39,744 bases of DNA. Source: Xenorhabdus griffiniae. Its GTDB lineage: Bacteria; Pseudomonadota; Gammaproteobacteria; Enterobacterales; Enterobacteriaceae. The stretch covers positions 1-39,744 of the forward strand of contig NZ_JADEUF010000026.1 in assembly GCF_015163655.1 (NCBI RefSeq), given 5' to 3'. The notes beneath the pieces were generated by a model. That model was not told the DNA's origin and made no database searches. It was given only the letters and a program-made list of their open reading frames with translations. The translations under genes and the position numbers were made by a program. Positions 7,733-16,520 of this stretch are shown piece by piece (positions within the stretch are counted from its first letter, which is position 1; each line of letters begins with the position of its first letter).

Positions 7733-10354
7733 TTATTCCATGAATTTACACTGAAACTCACCTTGCTCAAGAGAAACCTGAAGCTGATGATATTGTTCAT
7801 CATGTGCACTAGCGGAAAGCAGTTGCTGGCTGATTTGCGGTAGCAGGGTATTTGTCAGAATAGCATCAACCATGCGTCCACCTGATTCAATTTCTGTACA
7901 TCGACTGACGATATGCTCGACCATGACATCATCGAATGTTGCTGTAATTCCGTGGTTTTCCAACAGACGTTTTTTAATCCTCTCCAATTGTAAGTGCACA
8001 ATATTTATCATCACTTCATGACCTAATGGGGAGTAAGGAATGACCAGTAATCGTCCTAACAGGGCGGCAGGAAACACATTCAATAACGGCTTACGCAATG
8101 CAGCAGTGAGTTCTTCTGGTTCCGGTAAGGTATCTTGTTGGCTGTACAATGAACTGATCAAATCAGCACCGATATTAGATGTCAGGATAATAATCGTATT
8201 TCGAAAGTCGATGTGGCGCCCTTCGCCATCTTCCATCCAGCCCTTGTCGAAGACCTGGAAGAAAATTTCATGTACATCGGGGTGGGCTTTCTCTACTTCA
8301 TCCAACAAGACTACACTATAAGGGCGGCGTCGGACAGCTTCCGTCAGTACGCCACCTTCACCATAACCAACATAGCCAGGAGGCGCTCCTTTTAACGTTG
8401 ATACCGTATGTGCCTCCTGAAATTCGCTCATATTGATAGTAATAAGATTTTGTTCTCCGCCATATAATGTTTCGGCAAGGGCGAGAGCTGTTTCCGTTTT
8501 ACCCACACCAGATGGGCCACACAACATGAAAACACCAACAGGTTTATTGGGATCATCTAGTTTAGCGCGTGAAGTGCGTATGCGTTTTGCAATTAACTCT
8601 AATCCATGATACTGACCGATAACACGTTGACTAAGGATATCAGCCAATTGTAATACGGCATCGATTTCGTCTTTTACCATACGATTGAGTGGAATGCCTG
8701 TCCAGTCTGAAACAACGGAAGAAATAATATTGCTGTCTACAGCAGCAAAGATAAGAGGTTCTTCACCTTGTAAGGTTTTCAATTGTTGCTGTAACTCTGA
8801 CAATTCGGCATGTTTTGCTGCAAAGTTGTCATCCTGGTCGGTGTGTAATTGCGTTCGCAGAGAAATAATTTTATCGATCAAGGACAGTTCTTGTTCCCAA
8901 CGTTCTTGTAATTGTTTTTTTTGAGCTTCCAGCGTAGATAGTTCGTTCAGAATAGTGGCCGGACGTTGTTTATCACCGATGCCTACTTTAAATTCCCGTT
9001 CGGCAATCTCCAGCTCAATTTTCAATGCATCTATGTGATGACGGCAATTTTCCAGTTGGGGTGGTTCTGCATATTGGCTGATTGCAACCCTGGCACAGGC
9101 GGTATCCAATAGGGCCACAGCTTTGTCCGGTAATTGACGGGCGGGAATATAGCGATGTGAAAGGCGTACAGCGGCTTCAATGGCTTCATCCAGCAAAAGC
9201 ACATGGTGATGTTGCTCCAGTGCCTTGGCCAGACTGCGTAGCATGATCAGCGCTTTATTTTCATTGGGTTCATGAATTTGAACGACTTGAAAACGGCGGG
9301 TAAGTGCGGGATCTTTTTCGATATATTTTTTGTACTCCGACCAGGTTGTGGCGCCAAGAGTACGTAATTGCCCGCGTGCCAATGCCGGTTTTAACAGGTT
9401 GGCAGCATCACCGGTTCCCTGTTGTCCACCTGCCCCAATCAAGGTATGAATTTCGTCAATAAACAGAATGATTGGGGTAGGGCTAGATTGTACTTCATCG
9501 ATCACTTGGCGTAGACGTGACTCAAATTCGCCTTTGGCTCCTGCACCGGCTTGTAGCATACCGATATCCAATAACCAAAGCTGGACATCCAGCAAAGGTG
9601 GGGGCACTTCTTTCGCCACAATCTTCAATGCCAGCCCTTCAATGACGGCGGTTTTACCGACACCGGCTTCGCCAGTCAGTAGTGGATTATTTTGGCGACG
9701 ACGCATCAGAATATCAATAATCTGACGAATTTCTTCATCACGCCCTGATACTGGATCAATTTCACCATTGCGCGCGCGCGCAGTCAGTTCTTGTCCATAT
9801 TGTTGCAGAGAAGACGGTTGTAGAGAGGATGATTGTGGGGAAGGGCTTGCCGCACTCTGTGGTGCATTTGATTGGGATTCATCGCTATCGTTGCAGATGC
9901 TGTTGAAATTGTCGAGTAGAGTATCTGCATTCACATGGTCAAACTGGGGGGAAATGGATTTCAGCGCATTGCGTAAGTTAAAGGTTTTCAGTATGCCTAT
10001 CAGCAAGTGGGCACTGCGAATTTCATTGACACCAAATTTCAGCGATCCATATACCCAAGCGCGTTCTACGGCATTATCAATATGTTCGGCAAGATCAGAG
10101 ATGGCACTGGCTCCCCGTGGCAAGCGATCAAGTGCTGTAACAATGTCTTTAGCCAACGCAGATTCGTCCAGTGAAAAGTGGCGGATAATTTGCTGTAAGT
10201 CGCTGTTTTGTTGCTGCATGAGTTGATGCAGCCAGTGAACTAATTCAACATAAGGGTTGCCGCGTAGTTTACAAAAAGTGGTGGCACTTTCTAAGGAAGT
10301 GAACAGGGTGCGGTTAAGTTTGCCGAAGAGTACAGAACGACTGATTTCTGACAT
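7733..10354 (-). CDS. clpV: T6SS sheath-recycling AAA+ ATPase ClpV/TssH
   Basis: The frame opens at a TTG (10402), but the family start MSEISRSVLFGKLN is the ATG at 10354, giving 873 aa. An N-terminal Clp-N domain (1-150) and a Ser/Gln/Pro-rich linker precede AAA1, with Walker A GEAGVGKT (about 228-235) and Walker B LFIDEIHTLIGAGG. A ClpB-type coiled-coil middle domain follows, then AAA2 with GPSGVGKTETALALAE (about 613) and LLDEVEKAHPDV, and a C-terminal D2-small domain. It disassembles contracted TssB/TssC sheaths in the cytosol so the apparatus can be reused. It lies 58 bases after tssG and is followed by the kinase. Confidence 0.96.
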   Translation of the reverse strand: MSEISRSVLFGKLNRTLFTSLESATTFCKLRGNPYVELVHWLHQLMQQQNSDLQQIIRHFSLDESALAKDIVTALDRLPRGASAISDLAEHIDNAVERAWVYGSLKFGVNEIRSAHLLIGILKTFNLRNALKSISPQFDHVNADTLLDNFNSICNDSDESQSNAPQSAASPSPQSSSLQPSSLQQYGQELTARARNGEIDPVSGRDEEIRQIIDILMRRRQNNPLLTGEAGVGKTAVIEGLALKIVAKEVPPPLLDVQLWLLDIGMLQAGAGAKGEFESRLRQVIDEVQSSPTPIILFIDEIHTLIGAGGQQGTGDAANLLKPALARGQLRTLGATTWSEYKKYIEKDPALTRRFQVVQIHEPNENKALIMLRSLAKALEQHHHVLLLDEAIEAAVRLSHRYIPARQLPDKAVALLDTACARVAISQYAEPPQLENCRHHIDALKIELEIAEREFKVGIGDKQRPATILNELSTLEAQKKQLQERWEQELSLIDKIISLRTQLHTDQDDNFAAKHAELSELQQQLKTLQGEEPLIFAAVDSNIISSVVSDWTGIPLNRMVKDEIDAVLQLADILSQRVIGQYHGLELIAKRIRTSRAKLDDPNKPVGVFMLCGPSGVGKTETALALAETLYGGEQNLITINMSEFQEAHTVSTLKGAPPGYVGYGEGGVLTEAVRRRPYSVVLLDEVEKAHPDVHEIFFQVFDKGWMEDGEGRHIDFRNTIIILTSNIGADLISSLYSQQDTLPEPEELTAALRKPLLNVFPAALLGRLLVIPYSPLGHEVMINIVHLQLERIKKRLLENHGITATFDDVMVEHIVSRCTEIESGGRMVDAILTNTLLPQISQQLLSASAHDEQYHQLQVSLEQGEFQCKFME

Positions 10355-10412
10355 AGTGTATAACCCGTAGTATTGTTGACAGTGATTGAGTTTTGCAGGC
10401 AAGAGCGGGGGA

Positions 10413-11468
10413 TCATTCCGGCTTGTAAATTAAATCCCCGCGATGGGTTGGTTGTTTATTTTTATCCCGCTCAATTTTTCCAAGCCAACTGCTGAGTCCT
10501 AATTTTATCGGTTCAGACAGACAAATCCCTTTTACATCTGACTGGTGGAGAATTAACTGGATATCCCATGCGTATTCAATCCCCAAATATTGATAAACCC
10601 AGTCACGCAACTGCCTTGATTTGGCTCCTTCCGGCAAGAACATCTGGTATTCAGCCAGTTTTAGCGGACCTAATTTAATGCGAAATTTATGTTGAATATC
10701 GTAGTGTGCAATGCCTAAAAAAGCCGATTTACCCAAACGTGGCATGTTACGTCCTGTTTTTAATTGGGCCTGATCCTGTACTTCGACTTCCAGCCATTGG
10801 GGAATATTTTGCACAATTTTGAGTGGGACATGGAAATAACAGGACAGTATTTTTTCTAACCCTTCTGAGTTATGCCCTTGACGGGATAAATGGCCAGATA
10901 AAAAATAACGCGCGTGATCATTGATGGTGTCTGGTTGTTGTTGAGCAGGCAAACCCATACCCACCAAACAGGAGAAATAATGGCAAAAGCGTTGATTATC
11001 CTGACGATCGAGTGATACGGTTGGTTGAGTATTGGCCCAGGCTCGATAGAACAACAGGATTAATCTATGATGGAATAGGTTAGCGAAAGCATTCAGGGTT
11101 GGATCTTGATAATTATATTGTCGTGTATAGGCATATTCGGTCATATGCAGTGGTAATGGGCCATTGGGACCGAACAAACCAAAACTGTAAATGAGTATGT
11201 CATACAGTGTCGAGTTTTCTCGTTGCCTGACTTCAGCAATAGTAGAAGGGGCGAAAATCATGGACGCTTTTTGTCCCAACCGCAGTAGCTCATATTTCGG
11301 CAATGGGGCAGAACCGAGCATATAATCTGCTCCAGATTGGGCATCGATCCGGCGCAGGGTTTGAAATAAGTCGAATTGCCAGGGAGTTTGGCTGAGTTGC
11401 TGCCAAAAGTTATCCGGTAAACGACATAGGTGATGAATAGAAATGGAATTTTTTTGCATCATATTCAT
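10413..11468 (-). CDS. tssG: T6SS baseplate protein TssG
   Basis: 351 aa of the VasB/ImpH/TssG family. It shows the usual opening (PWQFDLFQTLRRID), then LGQKASMIFAPSTIAEV, LLDL-like SFGLFGPNGPLPLHMTEYA, FHHRLILLFYRAWA and the C-terminal CLSEPIKLGLSSWLG. TssG is the wedge component that joins TssF, TssE and TssK in the baseplate. The start may be the first ATG (11468) or the pair at 11462/11459. It begins 10 bases after tssF, so the two are translationally close, as in most T6SS clusters. Confidence 0.92.
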   Translation of the reverse strand: MNMMQKNSISIHHLCRLPDNFWQQLSQTPWQFDLFQTLRRIDAQSGADYMLGSAPLPKYELLRLGQKASMIFAPSTIAEVRQRENSTLYDILIYSFGLFGPNGPLPLHMTEYAYTRQYNYQDPTLNAFANLFHHRLILLFYRAWANTQPTVSLDRQDNQRFCHYFSCLVGMGLPAQQQPDTINDHARYFLSGHLSRQGHNSEGLEKILSCYFHVPLKIVQNIPQWLEVEVQDQAQLKTGRNMPRLGKSAFLGIAHYDIQHKFRIKLGPLKLAEYQMFLPEGAKSRQLRDWVYQYLGIEYAWDIQLILHQSDVKGICLSEPIKLGLSSWLGKIERDKNKQPTHRGDLIYKPE

Positions 11469-11478
11469 TTCTTGTCTG

Positions 11479-13353
11479 TTATAGCAAATTCTTGTTGCCC
11501 ATACGGGCAGGCCAAAATCCGATGTTGCCGCGTTGTTGGCTATATAATGTCATTTCAGTAAAGGAGTTCATGGTGACCAGTCGTGAAAAGAGCTTTTCCA
11601 ATACGCTGCCCAACAACCAGGGACTGGTTCCGGCAAATTCTTGTTCATCCACTTCAATCCTAATACTAACACCACGAGCAAAGACGATCGGGCCAGGTTC
11701 AGGAACCCGCCGATAAATCGTTTTTAATGAACTGTGGCGGATACCATTAATCTGGCGCATGACGGCTGGCTCTGCAAGGTTGGCGTATAAGCTCAACAAT
11801 TGTCGTAATGCCTGGGTACCTTGCTCGTCATCTTTATCCATGAGGTTTAGATAATTAAGTTGAAGCTGGCTAATTAGTTTCCAAGAGGTTGAACCTTGTG
11901 CTAAGGCAGGGCGTGGAATGGTGGGCCTTTTTAGAAATACAATTTGGTTAATTGGAATCGAATCTAACATGACAAAACTGTTGAGATCCTGTTGGCGCAA
12001 CATCACTGATAAGTCACGATTAGTGCACATGACATCAGCGGTCAGGAATTTTAACTCATTGAGCCACGGGGAGTTTTGTTCATCAACAATAGAGACAAAG
12101 GATTCTGTTCCAACATAACTGGTTCGGGTTCCGTAGTGACGGGTATGTTCAGATAAGATACGGGGTTCACGGCGCACAGAAAAGTAAGAGCCGTAATTAT
12201 CCTGGTCGTCACTGAAAGTAGACCAAAATGGCCTGAATATTTGTGTTTCTTTACGTTTGATGTTTGCACCGTGCAGACGTTGTACTGAAAAAATTTCGTA
12301 ATCCAGAGGACGAATGTTATCGACCACTAAGTGGTATTCATTGGCACTTTCTTCCACTGAGATCCGTTCCGTGATTTTAGGGAATAAATTAATGACTGGT
12401 GTACTGTTCAAGGCCAGATAAGAGGCATCTACCAGACGTTCCAGTTCGGAGTCGGTTTGATCCAAAAGCAGTATCAACTCAAATTCATTCTTTTCCTGAG
12501 TTTGTTGTAGTAAAGATTCCATACTGCTGATACTGAAGAATTGAAAGCGTGCCGGAAAAGCAAAATATTCCTGAAGTTGACGATAACCACTGAAATTACG
12601 CGAATCATTGGGGAGTAATGACTGATCATCATCAAATCCTTCATGATGCGGGAAGATATCGGGCAAGACCTGATATTGGGGAGTATCACCCAGCGTCTGA
12701 CATACTATGCCAACAGAATGTTCCATAATCAGTTCCAACAACCGTTGGGATTGAATATCTGGCCCGGAAAGAAAGAATACCAGCTTCTTGAGATTCAGTT
12801 CATTGAGGAAGAATTTTCCTTGACAGCCAAGATGAATGCGTAGTGCACTGACGGCGCCATATTGATGAAGGTTCAGTGCCACGAGCGGGAGGTTAGCGGG
12901 GATCCTGCCAAGTTCAACGTTTTTTAGATGCAGCGGCTGTAAGGTGACATCTTGTGTGGTGCTGTAGTAGAAATTGATCCCATCCTTTTTCAATGTTTGG
13001 CAGTGCATGATTGTGCCACGCGGCACTAAAAATCCATGGCTGATATCCCCCTTACTGGTATCTGGCTTGAGTTCGATGATTGCCATTGAAGGTGTAGGAG
13101 ATAAATAGTTAGGGTACAGGACCTCCAGTAATTGCTCGGAAAAGTGAGGGAATTCCGCATCCATTTTCAATTGGATGCGGGAAGTCAGAAAAGCAAAACC
13201 TTCCATCAAGCGTTCAACATAGGGATCAACAACGTCAATGCCATGCATTCCTAAACGATTGGCAACTTTAGGATAGAGTTTGGCAAATTCTTTACCCATT
13301 TCCCGTAAATACATTAATTCACGGTTATAATATTCAAGTAATTTATTATCCAT
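11479..13353 (-). CDS. tssF: T6SS baseplate protein TssF
   Basis: 624 aa from the ATG at 13353. The frame extends 27 codons further upstream, but the family N-terminus MDNKLLEYYNRELMYLREMG begins here. Family landmarks are EFAKLYPKVANRLG, DPYVERLMEGFAFL, FPHFSEQLLEVLYPNYLSPTPSM and the C-terminal GTSPWLLGSVLEKLFSRLVTMNSFTE. TssF (VasA/ImpG) is the second wedge protein and the largest baseplate subunit. A 159-base gap separates it from tssE upstream. Confidence 0.95.
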   Translation of the reverse strand: MDNKLLEYYNRELMYLREMGKEFAKLYPKVANRLGMHGIDVVDPYVERLMEGFAFLTSRIQLKMDAEFPHFSEQLLEVLYPNYLSPTPSMAIIELKPDTSKGDISHGFLVPRGTIMHCQTLKKDGINFYYSTTQDVTLQPLHLKNVELGRIPANLPLVALNLHQYGAVSALRIHLGCQGKFFLNELNLKKLVFFLSGPDIQSQRLLELIMEHSVGIVCQTLGDTPQYQVLPDIFPHHEGFDDDQSLLPNDSRNFSGYRQLQEYFAFPARFQFFSISSMESLLQQTQEKNEFELILLLDQTDSELERLVDASYLALNSTPVINLFPKITERISVEESANEYHLVVDNIRPLDYEIFSVQRLHGANIKRKETQIFRPFWSTFSDDQDNYGSYFSVRREPRILSEHTRHYGTRTSYVGTESFVSIVDEQNSPWLNELKFLTADVMCTNRDLSVMLRQQDLNSFVMLDSIPINQIVFLKRPTIPRPALAQGSTSWKLISQLQLNYLNLMDKDDEQGTQALRQLLSLYANLAEPAVMRQINGIRHSSLKTIYRRVPEPGPIVFARGVSIRIEVDEQEFAGTSPWLLGSVLEKLFSRLVTMNSFTEMTLYSQQRGNIGFWPARMGNKNLL

Positions 13354-13512
13354 ACTCCCTATATGAACGCATCCCGTTTGCAAGACAAAAATCACTTTGA
13401 CATCGTTATTCTTGCCTCGGCAATCTTTCTGCATTCACCCTTGTGGTTAAAAGTTAAAGGAATCGCTACACAGGCCGATTGGCATTTTTTCAGCACCGTC
13501 CACCTATGGCGA

Positions 13513-14067
13513 TTATGCAGTCTCTTTTATAGTGAAGTAACCGTTTTCAAGATCGATATCACTGCGGAACAGGAACTCTAGTGGCCAAGGAACGCACCAC
13601 AACAAGCCCTTTATCTCTATGGATAAGGTGTTGTATAGGGGTAATGTATGGGGATCGGATACACAGTTGACTTCAAGCCCATCGGGAATGATACGTGGTT
13701 CGAATATATGAATTGCTGTAATGATTCTGTTCTGGATATTTCCCCATTCTATTTCAGATATGCATTCACCCGCTAAGGAAGGTAAACCAAAGTTATACAC
13801 AGAATGACGAATTTCTGGAAATGGGGTGAGATCTTCCAAAAATTCGTTGTTGATGTTATTGAGCAGCCATTGCAAATCTCTTAGGACATTCTGCCTTAGG
13901 GCTGTGTGCGACAACATGTAATTGTTGATTGTTTCTTGTTTTTTATCAGGTTCATGATCGGTGAGTCTGTCGAATAAAGAAGGTAACATCCTATCTCTGG
14001 CAGTGATGCGCGTAGCGTTATTCCGGCTATGATAACCACCATGTAATAAAGTTATATTCTCGTTCAT
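13513..14067 (-). CDS. tssE: T6SS baseplate protein TssE (gp25-like)
   Basis: 184 aa of the phage T4 gp25-like family. It has the N-terminal DRMLPSLFDRLTDHEP, the initial helix LRQNVLRDLQWLLNN, and the conserved motif SVYNFGLPSLAGECISE. The body EWGNIQNRIITAIHIFEPRI and the C-terminal SIEIKGLLWCVPWPLEFLFRSDID follow. TssE links TssF/G wedges to the sheath start. AGGTGA lies 4 bases before the ATG, and the gene begins 7 bases after tagH, indicating cotranscription. Confidence 0.93.
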   Translation of the reverse strand: MNENITLLHGGYHSRNNATRITARDRMLPSLFDRLTDHEPDKKQETINNYMLSHTALRQNVLRDLQWLLNNINNEFLEDLTPFPEIRHSVYNFGLPSLAGECISEIEWGNIQNRIITAIHIFEPRIIPDGLEVNCVSDPHTLPLYNTLSIEIKGLLWCVPWPLEFLFRSDIDLENGYFTIKETA

Positions 14068-14074
14068 GATTCAC

Positions 14075-15634
14075 CTATTCGCCATTACATTGGGAGTTTT
14101 TATATCGGTTAACTTCTGCTTCATAGGCTTGCAGGAATTTTTCATCAAACAGGAAAGGATCTTGTTTAAACGCTTTCTCTGTTTTTTGGTAATGTTTGAT
14201 GAGGTACTCCCACATTGCGGCTTTGTTGTTAGACAATGACAAAGGAAAACGCGATAATTCATTGTTTTCGCGTACTTTGCGTTCAAGGGTCGCGGGATGG
14301 AATAGATGCAATATATCTGTCGTAATAGCACGCATTCCCGCAATCATTCCCATTTGGTGTGCTTGCAACTCAATCAAAATGTCACGGGTTGCCATTTCAA
14401 GTGGCATAAACCCTGGTACATGATGACAAAGCATCAGCACCAAAATAGACTGACCAGTAGGCAGAAGTTTAAATGGGTTATTGGCGTTAGATTGAGGTTG
14501 AGACAGAGACATGGCTGCTTTTGTTTCGTGTTTCAGTTGGGTACGTAAAGTGTTGAGAGTAACGATACCCTGAGTTAACTGACTGACGAATCGTCCTAAT
14601 TGATACATCTTTTGTTCATCAAATTGCAGGTTGTTGATCTCTTTCAGTCCCATACCCTCTAATAACGCCGCCAGTAATTTTCCTTCCAATTTGATGCTAT
14701 TTTTGACGTTATTGTCTTGATTTTGGTGTGCATCTTGATCTGTTTCTTCTAAGTTAATTGATTCCTTTAGGATTTTTTCTTCAAATAACTCGGATGATGG
14801 CTGAGAAAAAAGTTGAGATGCTGAAGTAGTCGCGTCATCGACCGCATTCAATGGTATGGCCTCATCCAATATTTGATTCAACAGATCATCATTTTTGGTT
14901 GATTGTGCAACCTTAATGTGTTTGTCGGAAAACAGTGCCAGTGGATCAACCTGCTGCTTATCATCATCTTGCTCATTCTCATCATGTGACAATAACGTGG
15001 TAGGTGTATGGTCATCCAATATGTTTTCTTGTTGAAAAGTGGTATCTGCATTGAACATGGCGATCGGATCTGTTGTGCGCAATTGTAGGGCGTCAAAATC
15101 GATTGTTGGCTCAATTTCTGCCAATGGATCAATTGGATTGCGTTCTTTATCGTATTGGTTTGTTACCAGAGGATTATTGTCGTTTATTTCTGGTTTAGCT
15201 TGGGGCGAATCAGAAGAAGATAAGGTATCAGAGGAGGTTAAAATACGCTCAAGATCGTCCCAAATTTCACTGGCAGTTAGCGAGTGCTCGGCATTGATCC
15301 CGTGTTGTGATGGGTTCTTTTTGATATCAATAACTTGGATCTGATAATTGCCAATATTCAGCATATCACCATCACGAATTTCAACTTGGCGATTGGGCGC
15401 CAAGGGGATCATGTTCAATAAAACTTCAGAGGCAGAGCCTTGATTATTTATCTGGCATTCTCCGTCAGCAGAAATAGACACAATGGCCTGCAGTCTGGCA
15501 ATTGTTTGTCCGTCATCGGGCAAATACCAGTTATTTTCCGTACTGCGACCGATTGTGCCGCCAGGAGGAGAAAAATCATGACTCAGTTGTGGGGGTTGGC
15601 TGGAGCCAGAGTGATTAACAATGGTGAATCTCAT
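14075..15634 (-). CDS. tagH: T6SS-associated FHA-domain protein TagH
   Basis: 519 aa. Residues 1-105 form a forkhead-associated domain (GGTIGRSTENNWYLPDD, ARLQAIVSISADG, LLNMIPLAPNRQVEIRDGDMLNIGNYQI), which binds phosphothreonine. A long acidic, low-complexity linker (about 120-320) leads to the C-terminal VasC-like region with LLAALLEGMGLKE, FVSQLTQGIVTLNTLRTQLK, SFNPFK-like NPFKLLPTGQSILVLM and FLQAYEAEV. With the kinase at 6795-7709 it suggests threonine-phosphorylation control of assembly. A palindromic element ends the upstream region 22 bases before the ATG. The RBS is weak. Confidence 0.92.
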   Translation of the reverse strand: MRFTIVNHSGSSQPPQLSHDFSPPGGTIGRSTENNWYLPDDGQTIARLQAIVSISADGECQINNQGSASEVLLNMIPLAPNRQVEIRDGDMLNIGNYQIQVIDIKKNPSQHGINAEHSLTASEIWDDLERILTSSDTLSSSDSPQAKPEINDNNPLVTNQYDKERNPIDPLAEIEPTIDFDALQLRTTDPIAMFNADTTFQQENILDDHTPTTLLSHDENEQDDDKQQVDPLALFSDKHIKVAQSTKNDDLLNQILDEAIPLNAVDDATTSASQLFSQPSSELFEEKILKESINLEETDQDAHQNQDNNVKNSIKLEGKLLAALLEGMGLKEINNLQFDEQKMYQLGRFVSQLTQGIVTLNTLRTQLKHETKAAMSLSQPQSNANNPFKLLPTGQSILVLMLCHHVPGFMPLEMATRDILIELQAHQMGMIAGMRAITTDILHLFHPATLERKVRENNELSRFPLSLSNNKAAMWEYLIKHYQKTEKAFKQDPFLFDEKFLQAYEAEVNRYKNSQCNGE

Positions 15635-15655
15635 AAGTATGGATACCTATTGTTA

Positions 15656-15762
15656 TATAGCAATCTAACTTCAAGGTGCGTGTGATTTCTCCCCCGCGAA
15701 GTGGGGGAGAAATCAGGTTCCATGTCGTGTTGTCAATGGCAACTTGAAGTTTAATGCGTATA
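15656..15762 (+). repeat. Dispersed palindromic element, copy B
   Basis: 107 bp running from TATAGCAATCTAACTTCAAG to CAACTTGAAGTTTAATGCGTATA-type end. The hairpin core has a 12-bp stem, GATTTCTCCCCC (15684-15695) with 15703-15714. It lies between the hcp terminator and tagH, splitting the cluster into separate expression blocks. Confidence 0.9.
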
Positions 15763-15810
15763 GATAACGATGAATGAGAAAATAATGACGTTTTGAAATA
15801 ATGAAATTGA

Positions 15811-15845
15811 AAAGACGGCCTTCCTGTGAGTATCCACAGGAAGGC
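15811..15845 (-). terminator. Intrinsic terminator after hcp
   Basis: On the minus strand, GCCTTCCTGTG (15845-15835) and CACAGGAAGGC (15828-15818) form an 11-bp stem with a 6-base loop, followed by CGTCTTTTC. It begins 15 bases after the hcp stop codon and should limit read-through from hcp into tagH. Confidence 0.8.
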
Positions 15846-15859
15846 TATTATATGTGTGA

Positions 15860-16351
15860 TTAACCGCCTTTATTGGCGTAAGAATCCCATTCATAGCTAA
15901 CTTCAGCACCTTTAGCGCCTGAGCCATATTCTTGAGAGAAATAGCTTTCTTTATGTTTTTGGAAGGCGAGGAGGATAGAAGAATAAAAACCACCATCCCC
16001 GTATGCCAGGCTGGATCTCGCGACTAAAGCGTTTGTCAAAACCAATGTATACCAAGGCTCTTGTTTACCTCCTTGTCTACGTACTTTAAGTTGCACTTCT
16101 TTAATATGTGTCCCTTTAACGAGGTATTGGCGCAAGGTTATGGCAGACTTGTCAAACAAAATATCCAAAGACAAACCGGAAACTGTCACGATACCTGCAC
16201 CGAGTCCAGAACCCTGAGCATGTGAATTAACATTGTTCATTACTTCAAGTGCAAACGATTGGACAGCCGTCCACTCTTTGAATTCGTTATCGCCTGATTC
16301 TCCTTTAACATCAGTAAATTTAATATATGCATCAATGCCTGGAGTAGACAT
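15860..16351 (-). CDS. hcp: T6SS tube protein Hcp/TssD
   Basis: 163 aa, the usual Hcp length. It opens MSTPGIDAYIKFTDVKGES, keeps the conserved extended-loop region (FKEWTAVQSFALEV, VSGLSLDILFDKSAITLRQYLVKG), and contains VQLKVRRQGGKQEPWYTLVL and a closing VSYEWDSYANKGG. Hexameric Hcp rings stack into the tube propelled by sheath contraction and can carry small effectors in the lumen; no C-terminal toxin extension is present. A strong AAGGAG precedes the ATG. It sits alone between a 169-base gap and a terminator, consistent with separate strong expression. Confidence 0.96.
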   Translation of the reverse strand: MSTPGIDAYIKFTDVKGESGDNEFKEWTAVQSFALEVMNNVNSHAQGSGLGAGIVTVSGLSLDILFDKSAITLRQYLVKGTHIKEVQLKVRRQGGKQEPWYTLVLTNALVARSSLAYGDGGFYSSILLAFQKHKESYFSQEYGSGAKGAEVSYEWDSYANKGG

Positions 16352-16520
16352 AATTTTCTCCTTAATATAGAGAGTTGAATGAAACTAACAAGTGCAGCCA
16401 ATAACTACCTATTGGTGCTAGACATAAGGGTATATATGTATTGAAATTCAAAGATGAATAAATAGGTTTTGGACAGATAGACGTTTTATAAGTAAAAAAG
16501 TATTCTTTAATTTTTTAATA

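Noticed and set aside
9768-10226. 152-codon plus-strand frame inside clpV
   Set aside because: Cysteine- and serine-rich translation opposite the conserved ClpV N-domain and linker; an antisense shadow.
10355-10402. Longer ClpV N-terminus from a TTG start
   Set aside because: The added 16 residues do not fit the family, which begins MSEISRSVLFGKLN, and the later ATG is available.
13354-13434. 27-residue N-terminal extension of TssF
   Set aside because: TssF proteins begin at MDNKLLEYYNREL; the extension has no family similarity.
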